This document shows, in pieces, positions 56,161 to 63,206 of a stretch of DNA of 64,000 nucleotides. The translations under genes and the position numbers were made by a program. Under the pieces are notes generated by a model, which worked only from the letters and a program-made list of their open reading frames with translations, was not told the origin of the DNA and ran no database searches. Location of the stretch: contig CAVZTX010000021.1 of the NCBI GenBank assembly GCA_963778375.1, positions 62,001 to 126,000 on the forward strand, given 5' to 3'. This DNA comes from CAVZTX01 sp963778375 (GTDB lineage Bacteria > Chloroflexota > Ktedonobacteria > Ktedonobacterales > Ktedonobacteraceae). How positions within the stretch are numbered: position 1 is the first letter of the stretch; each line of letters opens with the position of its first letter.

Positions 56161-56692
56161 TATAAAAACTGGCTGATCGGACGCTCCCATCGGTTGCCGA
56201 GCCGTTCCATGCTTATGCAGATTGCCGACTATCTAGAATGCAGACTCAGTGAGCGCAACGATTTACTGCTGGCAGCACAATATCTGCCTGAACAGCCAGA
56301 GAAGGCGATGAGTTGCGGCGGGCATTGGAGCATGCTCAAAGGTTATGGAGACATTGTCCTATCCGGCAATAGTTGTTACGCACACGTTCCAGGTCCAGGC
56401 CGCAAACGAGTTCTTTCTGCGCCTCTTTGAGTTGCCACCTCTCGATACGATTCCACCGCATCAGCGCAGTACGATTCATTTCCTCTTTCACCCGAATTTT
56501 TGCAGACGCCCCACAATCAATGTAGAAGCACGAGCGATGTGGCAAAAACATACGCTTTTTGGTATTCAACTCTTCAAACAGCAGAACGCGCTCTCCCAGT
56601 ACGATGCCTGGTATCAGCAGAGCGTTCAGCAGTGGTGTAAGATCCCGGGCTTTCAAAAGTACTGGGAAAGGGCGCGAGAAGCCATCAGGTAG
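56161..56692 (+). pseudogene. XRE-family regulator (MmyB-like C-terminus), truncated and frameshifted
   Basis: Right after the terminal repeat the frame reads NWLIGRSHRLPSRSMLMQIA, DYLECRLSERNDLLLAAQYL, the end of a Cro/CI-type helix-turn-helix in regulators with an MmyB-like ligand-binding domain. Two indels near 56305 and 56343 separate ELRRALEHAQ and METLSYPAIVVTHTFQVQAA, which continues through ANEFFLRLFELPP and IHFLFHPNF to 56692. The first half of the helix-turn-helix is missing, cut off by the transposon. Confidence 0.7.
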
Positions 56693-56981
56693 GAGATTCC
56701 ACCGACAAAGGTTGTGCTTGCTCGCATGGCGACAACCGGCGAGTTGCTCCCCATACGCTTAGGCATATGCTTGTCTCCGTCAGCGGCAAAATCTCTCCGG
56801 CGGTCTCGGCATTTTTGCCAGTCGATGATGCGGTGCGTGCCGTGTATGCCTCGTTTGGTAGTGTGACCTCGTAGCCTTCGCCGTTAAGTTGACATAAGAT
56901 ATTATGGTCTCTCTGATGGAGGGAAGCCAAAAAAGATGCTGTTGGCGCATTGCCAAATGTCTTCTCTTCTTGAGCACACAT
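56685..56981 (-). CDS. Hypothetical protein (98 aa), doubtful
   Basis: An open frame beginning with an ATG behind AAAGGG encodes CAQEEKTFGNAPTASFLASL, then GEGYEVTLPNEAYTARTASS and ETSICLSVWGATRRLSP. The composition looks protein-like, but I recognise no family. It overlaps the end of the XRE remnant by 8 bp on the other strand. It may be a real small gene or a leftover of a larger one. Confidence 0.3.
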   Translation of the reverse strand: MCAQEEKTFGNAPTASFLASLHQRDHNILCQLNGEGYEVTLPNEAYTARTASSTGKNAETAGEILPLTETSICLSVWGATRRLSPCEQAQPLSVESPT

Positions 56982-56996
56982 GCTATTTCCCTTTGA

Positions 56997-57245
56997 GCTT
57001 GGAAATTAATTCGCCGGCAGCATCAACTTGACGAAGAGCCCACCGTCCCGGACGGCAACTCCCCTACTAATCCAAACAATTCCCAACCGGACATGCTCAA
57101 GCGCAGCATCGCGGCTGAGGAAGCCCTTGCCGAACTAAAAGCCCGCTTGGCCGCTTCCGGCTACCCTATGCCCACAATTCCCACGTTCCATGTCCCAAGT
57201 CCCAATAGCAATAATTCTCATGACTCGCCGTCAACTAAGGAATAA
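56997..57245 (+). pseudogene. Possible C-terminal gene remnant
   Basis: An 82-codon frame without a start, directly after a TGA, reads WKLIRRQHQLDEEPTVPDGN, ML-KRSIAAEEALAELKARLAA and SGYPMPTIPTFHVPSPN, ending in TAA at 57245. The helical Ala/Glu/Leu block and Pro/Asn-rich tail look like a genuine protein end whose front has been lost. No family is recognised. Confidence 0.25.
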
Positions 57246-57628
57246 GCGCATTGAAAAGCAAATCAAATTTCTTACCCCCGATTGTATGCCTTATAATACC
57301 TTCTTTTGTAGGTAACATCGGCTCCATATGTATGCTACACTAAATAGTTATTAGGATACTGCACATCCTAACATGATATCCCTGTAACGTTTTAACGTAC
57401 GTATTCCTGATGAGGCGCTTCGGGTGACTGCAAGTGCATAACCTGGGGATATCTTCCGCTCTTGCAAGTAGCTCAATACATATCCCGCTAGCGCATCTAA
57501 GTACAATCAAGCAACTTTTGCGGGATAGGAACTCCTAAGTAGCGATACGGTACAGGAGCCATCCCTCAATCTTTATCTGATTGTACTTAGTAATCAGTCC
57601 AGTTAGGTTTTTCAGGCGGAAATGTAGT
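57246..57628. other. Intergenic region upstream of the structured repeat
   Basis: About 380 bp without a gene. It contains an extended -10 motif TATGCTACACT (57331-57341), which could start a long leader for the cox operon, and an 8-bp inverted pair GATATCCC/GGGATATC (around 57374 and 57447). No RNA family is recognised. Confidence 0.4.
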
Positions 57629-57807
57629 GGCACCCCTTGCGGGCAATACCATTTAGATAAGAAGAAGTTGTGCTCCGACGAGCATCGGGCGAGACTCAAC
57701 AAGGAGTCATAGTCAAACCGACAATGGGTCTCTGTGAGGGGACTGATGCCCCTCATAGATGTACAGCCTTTGCACTTATCTAAACGGTATTGCCCCTTGC
57801 GGGTGCC
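57629..57807. repeat. 179-bp inverted-repeat element with internal hairpins
   Basis: The 33-bp arms (57629-57661 and 57775-57807) match except for a 5-base block that is itself inverted (CTTGC against GCAAG) and one G/A change. Inside are TGAGGGG/CCCCTCA (57735-57755) and GACTC/GAGTC stems. It ends 40 bp before the coxM start. It could be a MITE-like repeat or a structured leader RNA. Confidence 0.65.
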
Positions 57808-57846
57808 AGGCCCAACCTGACTACTAGGCCAGTTGGAGGTGATACT

Positions 57847-58725
57847 TTGATTCCTGGTTCCTTCGATTACGTGGTGGCACACAGCGTTGAAGAAGCTGTG
57901 GCCCTATTGAACCAGCACGGCGATGAAGCCAAAGTCCTGGCTGGCGGCCATAGCCTCATTCCCCTGTTGCGATTCCGCCTTGCCAGCCCATCTGTCTTGA
58001 TCGATATCAATCGCATTAACGGTCTAGACTATATCCAGGAGGCAGACGGCGTACTGCATATCGGTGCCCTGACTCGTGAAGCAGAATTGGATACCTCGAA
58101 CCTCATTCGTGAGCGCTATCCCATCCTGCGTGATGTCTCTCGAGGCCTGGCGGACCCTATAGTGCGAAATTGGGCTACAATTGGCGGTAATCTGGCTCAT
58201 GCAGATCCCGCCAACGACCACCCCGCGACTATGCTGGCGCTAGGAGCGAGTGTGGTAGCTAATGGACCGGATGGCGAACGCGTCATTCCCATTGAAGAAT
58301 TCTTCACCGACGCGAGCTTTGAAACAACACTGCAGCCCAACGAAATCCTGACAGAGATTCGCATTCCATCTCCCAAGGAGCGAAGCGGCGGTGCATATTT
58401 CAAACTTGAGCGCAAAACGGGTGATTATGCCATCGCTAGTGTAGCCGCCTATGTAACCCTGGATGGCAATGGCAACGTCACATATGCAGGCATCGGGTTG
58501 ACCAATGTTGGGCCAACACCTATCAAAGCCCGAGATGCCGAGCGGTCTCTACTTGGCAAACCTTTGGATGAAACCACTATCCATCAAGCCGCCGATCTTG
58601 CGGCCGCTGCCTCGCAGCCCACGAGTGATACTCGCGGCCCGGCTGAATATAAGCGTGATATGGTTCGTACACTGACGGTGCGTGCGTTACGCAAAGCGCT
58701 CGCTCGTGCCACAGGAGGAGAATAG
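57847..58725 (+). CDS. coxM: Aerobic CO dehydrogenase, FAD-binding medium subunit
   Basis: A 292-residue flavoprotein of the xanthine-dehydrogenase/CODH family. The FAD motifs are VLAGGHSLIPLLRFRL and TIGGNLAHADPANDHP, followed by the CO_deh_flav_C domain (GGAYFKLERKTGDYAIASVA). It carries electrons from the Fe-S subunit to the quinone pool. The TTG at 57847 is the start because a GGAGGT box lies six bases before it; the frame upstream runs into the repeat element. It heads the coxM-S-L operon. Confidence 0.95.
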   Translation: MIPGSFDYVVAHSVEEAVALLNQHGDEAKVLAGGHSLIPLLRFRLASPSVLIDINRINGLDYIQEADGVLHIGALTREAELDTSNLIRERYPILRDVSRGLADPIVRNWATIGGNLAHADPANDHPATMLALGASVVANGPDGERVIPIEEFFTDASFETTLQPNEILTEIRIPSPKERSGGAYFKLERKTGDYAIASVAAYVTLDGNGNVTYAGIGLTNVGPTPIKARDAERSLLGKPLDETTIHQAADLAAAASQPTSDTRGPAEYKRDMVRTLTVRALRKALARATGGE

Positions 58726-58726
58726 C

Positions 58727-59239
58727 GTGAGCAAACATCATATTAGTGTCACCATCAATGGAACTGTGTACGAAAGCGATGTCGAAGCTCGCACACTGCT
58801 CGTCCACTGGCTTCGCGATGATCTACGCCTGACCGGTACCCACATTGGCTGCGATACGACCAGTTGCGGAGCCTGCACAATCCTCGTGGATGGCAAGGCT
58901 ACCAAATCCTGCACCATGTTTGCAGTGCAGGCCGATGGTCGCCAAATTACCACAGTTGAAGGCCTGGAGCAGAACGGCCAGCTACATCCCTTGCAAGAAG
59001 CCTTCCATGAAAAGCATGGCTTGCAGTGTGGCTATTGCACCCCTGGCATGATGATGACCGGGCTAGCTCTCCTGCAGCGCAATCCCAATCCCAGCGAGCA
59101 GGAGATTCGTGTAGGTATCTCTGGCAACCTGTGCCGCTGTACGGGCTACGTCAACATTGTCAAAGCAATTCGTTATGCCGCAGACAAGATGCAGGCGGCC
59201 GAGCAGGTACCGGTCAGCGCCGGTGAGGGAGGCGAATAA
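58727..59239 (+). CDS. coxS: Aerobic CO dehydrogenase, [2Fe-2S] small subunit
   Basis: This 170-residue subunit has a plant-ferredoxin-type [2Fe-2S] domain (GCDTTSCGACTILVDG with a fourth Cys in KSC) and a second, helical [2Fe-2S] domain (QCGYCTPGMMM and NLCRCTGYVNIV). It relays electrons from the molybdenum site to FAD. The GTG at 58727 follows AGGAGG. Its stop overlaps the coxL start by one base. Confidence 0.96.
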   Translation: MSKHHISVTINGTVYESDVEARTLLVHWLRDDLRLTGTHIGCDTTSCGACTILVDGKATKSCTMFAVQADGRQITTVEGLEQNGQLHPLQEAFHEKHGLQCGYCTPGMMMTGLALLQRNPNPSEQEIRVGISGNLCRCTGYVNIVKAIRYAADKMQAAEQVPVSAGEGGE

Positions 59240-61605
59240 TGGCAACAGAAGTACAAAAGCATGGTTTAGGAGAATCCTACAAACGCAAAGAGGATGCTCG
59301 CTTCATCCGCGGCCAGGGCAACTACGTCGACGATGTACAGCTTCCTGGAATGCTCTACGGCGATATCGTGCGCAGTCCTTATGGGCATGCAATGATCAAA
59401 AATGTAGATATCAGTGAAGCACTGAAAGTCCCAGGCGTAGTAGCGGTCATCACCGGAAAAGACCTCGATGCCGCCGGACTTGCCTGGATGCCCACTCTCT
59501 CTGCCGATACCGAAGCGGTATTGGCTCTGGATCGCGTGATGTACCAGATGCAGGAAGTGGCCTTTGTGGTTGCTACCAGCCGCTATGCTGCCGCCGATGG
59601 TGTCGCAGCCGTCGACGTTGAGTACGAACCCCTGCCTGTAATCGTTGATCCCAAGAAGGCGATTGAGCCAGATGCTCTACTGCTGCGTCCTGACAAGAAG
59701 GACAAGCAGCCAACGAACCAGATATATCACTGGGAAACGGGTGACCGTGGAGCAACCGAGGCAGCCTTTACTGAAGCCCAGGCCAACGGAGTGGTCATTG
59801 AGCAAGAGATGTACATTCCGCGTATTCACCCTGCTCCGATTGAAACCTGTGGATGTGTAGCCGATTTCCATAAATCAACGGGGAAACTCACTCTCTGGTT
59901 AACTTCGCAAGCGCCACATGCGGTTCGCACGCTTTTAGCCATCGTAGCTGGCCTGCCGGAGCATCGTATTCGCGTCATTTCGCCCGATGTTGGCGGTGGC
60001 TTTGGCAATAAAGTGCCGATCTATCCTGGCTACGTGTGCGCAGTCGTCGCCTCGATTACGACGGGCAAACCCGTCAAGTGGATTGAAGATCGCACCGAGA
60101 ACCTGTGTAGCACTGGCTTTGGCCGTGACTATCACATCAAAGCCAAGATCGCTGCTGATAAAGACGGTACCGTCAAGGCATTACAAGTCTACACCCTTGC
60201 CGATCATGGCGCATTCGACGCGGCAGCACAACCAACCAAATTTCCCGCTGGCCTCTTCCACATTTGCACCGGCTCCTATGACTTTAAAAATGCCTTTGTA
60301 GAGGTGGATGCCGTTCATACCAATAAGGCCCCTGGCGGTATCGCCTATCGCTGCTCCTTCCGTGTCACCGAGGCCTCATACCTGATCGAGCGCTCGATGG
60401 ATACGTTGGCGCATAACCTCGGAAAAGACCCGGCGGCTCTGCGCCTGCAGAACTTTATCCAGCCGGAGGCCTTCCCCTATCACTCAGCCCTGAACTGGAC
60501 ATACGATAGCGGCAATTACGAGGGGGCGCTCAGACTGGCTATGAAGAATGTCGATTACGAGGGGCTTCGTCGCGAGCAGGCCGAGAAGCGAGCACGTGGC
60601 GAACTGATGGGCATCGGCATCTCCAGCTTCACCGAGATCGTTGGCGCTGGCCCCGGCAAGCACTTCGACATCGCTGGTATTGAGATGTTCGATAGCTGCG
60701 AAATCCGCGTTCACCCCACTGGCAAGGCTCTGGCACGCATCGGTGTGCAAACCCAGGGTCAGGGACATGAAACGACCTTCGCCCAAATCATCGCAGCCGA
60801 ACTCGGCATGTCACCTGATGATATCGACGTCGAGCACGGTGATACCGATACCGCGCCCTATGGTCTCGGTACCTATGCCAGTCGCAGTACGCCTGTGGCC
60901 GGTGCGGCAACAGCATTAGCAGCACGCAAGGTACGCGACAAAGCCAAGAAGATCGCTGCCTACCTCCTAGAAGTAGGTGAGGAGGACCTTGAATGGGAAC
61001 CTGGACGTTTCTACGTCAAGGGTACTCCAAGCAAGGGCAAAACCATTCAGGAACTGGCCTTTGCCGCCTATACCAACAGCCCTCCAGGTCTAGAGCCAGG
61101 CCTTGAGGCCGTCAACTACTACGATCCGCCCAACCTTACCTATCCATTCGGTAGCTATATCTGTATCGTCGATATTGACCGTGGCACAGGTCAGGTACAT
61201 ATCCGCCGCTTCATGGCGGTGGACGACTGTGGCACCGTTATCAACCCCATGGTCGTAGAGGGCCAGATTCACGGTGGGTTAACCCAAGGACTCGCTCCAG
61301 CGATGTACGAGGAGATATCCTATGACGAGAATGGTAACGTTCTTGGCAGCAATTTCCAGGACTACCTGATCCCCACCTCGATGGAGACCCCAGCCTGGGA
61401 AATCGATAGAACGGTGACGCCATCGCCGCATCATCCCATCGGAGCAAAAGGCATCGGCGAGTCACCTACCGTTGGCGCTCCCCAAGCCATTGCCAACGCC
61501 GTTGTCGATGCCCTCGCCCACGTCGGTATCCGTCATATAGATATTCCACTTGCACCGTGGAAAGTATGGGCTATTCTAAAAGAGAAAGGTTTAGCCGCCG
61601 ATTAA
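59239..61605 (+). CDS. coxL: Aerobic CO dehydrogenase, molybdenum large subunit (form I)
   Basis: A 788-residue molybdopterin-cytosine-dinucleotide subunit. The loop AYRCSFR at residues 369-375 is the form I signature. C372 would bind copper in the Mo-S-Cu centre, separating true CO dehydrogenase from form II proteins (AYRGAGR). Other cofactor contacts include GGGFGNK, QTQGQGHETT and the C-terminal GIGESPTVGAP with the active-site Glu. Reaction: CO + H2O to CO2 with two electrons to respiration. The gene order M-S-L is typical of form I operons. Confidence 0.96.
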   Translation: MATEVQKHGLGESYKRKEDARFIRGQGNYVDDVQLPGMLYGDIVRSPYGHAMIKNVDISEALKVPGVVAVITGKDLDAAGLAWMPTLSADTEAVLALDRVMYQMQEVAFVVATSRYAAADGVAAVDVEYEPLPVIVDPKKAIEPDALLLRPDKKDKQPTNQIYHWETGDRGATEAAFTEAQANGVVIEQEMYIPRIHPAPIETCGCVADFHKSTGKLTLWLTSQAPHAVRTLLAIVAGLPEHRIRVISPDVGGGFGNKVPIYPGYVCAVVASITTGKPVKWIEDRTENLCSTGFGRDYHIKAKIAADKDGTVKALQVYTLADHGAFDAAAQPTKFPAGLFHICTGSYDFKNAFVEVDAVHTNKAPGGIAYRCSFRVTEASYLIERSMDTLAHNLGKDPAALRLQNFIQPEAFPYHSALNWTYDSGNYEGALRLAMKNVDYEGLRREQAEKRARGELMGIGISSFTEIVGAGPGKHFDIAGIEMFDSCEIRVHPTGKALARIGVQTQGQGHETTFAQIIAAELGMSPDDIDVEHGDTDTAPYGLGTYASRSTPVAGAATALAARKVRDKAKKIAAYLLEVGEEDLEWEPGRFYVKGTPSKGKTIQELAFAAYTNSPPGLEPGLEAVNYYDPPNLTYPFGSYICIVDIDRGTGQVHIRRFMAVDDCGTVINPMVVEGQIHGGLTQGLAPAMYEEISYDENGNVLGSNFQDYLIPTSMETPAWEIDRTVTPSPHHPIGAKGIGESPTVGAPQAIANAVVDALAHVGIRHIDIPLAPWKVWAILKEKGLAAD

Positions 61606-61627
61606 CGTATCAATATGACTTGTGACT

Positions 61628-61703
61628 AGGGTGACCCTTGCGGTCGCCCTAAGGCGGGAGTTGGGGTCAGGCGAAATGTAGGGACAGGGCCTTATGCCTG
61701 TCC
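61628..61703. repeat. Dispersed hairpin repeats between coxL and the XdhC gene
   Basis: AGGGTGACC/GGTCGCCCT around CTTGC (61628-61650, one G-T pair) and GGACAGG/CCTGTCC around an 8-nt loop (61682-61703), the latter preceded by AATGTAGG. These resemble the hairpins at 34.1, 41.6 and 57.6 kb. Confidence 0.55.
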
Positions 61704-61756
61704 GGCCCGATGAGCGCTGGCCTCGTTACCCTTTCGTCTTTTCCTTGGAGCATATC

Positions 61757-62728
61757 ATGACCAATTCCCTACTTGAACTTGCGTATCGCTTAACGCAGGC
61801 AGGAGAACCTTTTGTCCTGGCAACAGTCATCTGGTGCGAGCGGCCTACCTCGGCCAAACCAGGGGCACAGGCAATCATCACGGCCAATGGTCAGATAACC
61901 GGATGGATTGGTGGTAGCTGTGCACAGCCCGTTGTACTGCGTGAAGCCCTGCGCATTTTGCGTGAAGGCGATGACCCTTACTTGTTGCGCCTCGGCTCAC
62001 CCGACGCGGGTATGGGGCGCAGCAGTGACGTACGCGTTTTTCCCATGAGTTGTACCAGCGGAGGTGTCTTGGATATCTATATGGAGCCGCATCTTCCCCA
62101 ACCTCAACTCTTGCTGATCGGCGACTCACCCGTAATTGCCGCCCTCAGCCGACTGGCCCCGGTGCTCAACTTTACCGTGATCCAACTTCAATCGCCTGAT
62201 CTCAGTCAGGTACGCGTCGATGAGCGTACATATATCCTCGTTGCTACCCATGGACAGTACGACGAGGACGCGCTAGAGCAGGCCCTCCGTAGTCCGACGA
62301 GCTATGTAGGTATGGTCGCTAGCCGCAAGCGTGGAGAAGCCTGCCGTGACTACCTGCGTACCTCCGGCCTCCCGGAATACCAGATTGCGCGCCTTAAGGT
62401 ACCTGCCGGTCTGGATCTTGGTGCGGTGACACCAGAAGAAATTGCGGCCAGTATCATCGCGGAGTTGGTCCAGGTACGGCGTAGTAGCTTGGCCATCCAC
62501 GAGAGTGCCGATACTACCTCTACGCAGGAGCAGCGGCAGGATAGCGAAAATACCCCCTCTGGCCTACCCGAAACCGCGCTTGATCCTGTCTGTGGTATGA
62601 TAGTAGAAATAGCCAGTGCTCGTCACCGCAGCACCTATGATGGACGAGAGTTTTACTTCTGCTGTCCTGCCTGCAAGCGGCTATTTGAGCGCAATCCACA
62701 TGAATATCTCGTCCATGACGAAAGGTAA
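61757..62728 (+). CDS. coxF: XdhC/CoxF-like molybdenum-enzyme maturation protein fused to a YHS domain
   Basis: The N-terminal XdhC_CoxI domain has RPTSAKPGAQAII and GWIGGSCAQPVVLREALRIL. A Rossmann XdhC_C domain follows (LLLIGDSPVIAAL, YVGMVASRKRGEACRDYL, GLDLGAVTPEEIAASIIAEL). After a Ser/Glu/Gln-rich linker the last 50 residues form a YHS domain (DPVCGMIVE, YFCCPACKRLFERNP) with a metal-binding Cys pattern. XdhC-type proteins bind and help sulfurate the molybdenum cofactor; the YHS part could deliver a metal such as copper. The ATG at 61757 has TTGGAG upstream. Confidence 0.88.
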   Translation: MTNSLLELAYRLTQAGEPFVLATVIWCERPTSAKPGAQAIITANGQITGWIGGSCAQPVVLREALRILREGDDPYLLRLGSPDAGMGRSSDVRVFPMSCTSGGVLDIYMEPHLPQPQLLLIGDSPVIAALSRLAPVLNFTVIQLQSPDLSQVRVDERTYILVATHGQYDEDALEQALRSPTSYVGMVASRKRGEACRDYLRTSGLPEYQIARLKVPAGLDLGAVTPEEIAASIIAELVQVRRSSLAIHESADTTSTQEQRQDSENTPSGLPETALDPVCGMIVEIASARHRSTYDGREFYFCCPACKRLFERNPHEYLVHDER

Positions 62729-62736
62729 CGTTTCTT

Positions 62737-63201
62737 ATGGAATTTACTGGTACTCAGACTGTAGCAGCGCCCATCGAGAAAGTGTGGGAATTTCTTTACG
62801 ACGTAAACAATGTGGCTTCGTGTGCTCCCGGTTTTCAGAGCCTGGAAGTATTGGAGGATGAACACTGGAAAGCCGTTGTCGGCGTAGGCGTTGGAGCCGT
62901 CAAGTTCAAGTTCACCATGGATGTCACCCGACCTGACATGCAGCCACCCAACCTTATGATCGTGAAGGCCCGAGGCAAAGCACCTGGGAGTGCTGTTGAT
63001 ATGCAAGGCAACATGAATCTCACCGCACTCGAAGATCAGCAGACGCAAATGGATTGGAAGGCTGTCGTGACTGTAAGTGGTACCATTGCAAGCGTAGGGG
63101 CACGTTTGCTTACCGGTACAGTGCAGCGGCTCACTGGCCAATTCTTTGATTGTCTGAAATCCAAACTGCAGGCCCCCGATGAAGCTAAGGCTGCCAGCTA
63201 A
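62737..63201 (+). CDS. coxG: CoxG-like SRPBCC protein
   Basis: A 154-residue SRPBCC (START-like) protein with the CoxG pattern: AAPIEKVWEFLYDVNNVASCAPG near the N-terminus, then DMQGNMNLTALEDQQTQMDW and a C-terminal helix FFDCLKSKLQ. CoxG is thought to anchor CO dehydrogenase to the cytoplasmic membrane in Oligotropha. It starts 8 bp after the XdhC-YHS gene. Confidence 0.92.
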   Translation: MEFTGTQTVAAPIEKVWEFLYDVNNVASCAPGFQSLEVLEDEHWKAVVGVGVGAVKFKFTMDVTRPDMQPPNLMIVKARGKAPGSAVDMQGNMNLTALEDQQTQMDWKAVVTVSGTIASVGARLLTGTVQRLTGQFFDCLKSKLQAPDEAKAAS

Positions 63202-63206
63202 CTCAT

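Noticed and set aside
57790..57846. Longer N-terminus for CoxM
   Set aside because: These codons come from the inverted-repeat element; the TTG at 57847 has a strong ribosome binding site and starts at the conserved domain.
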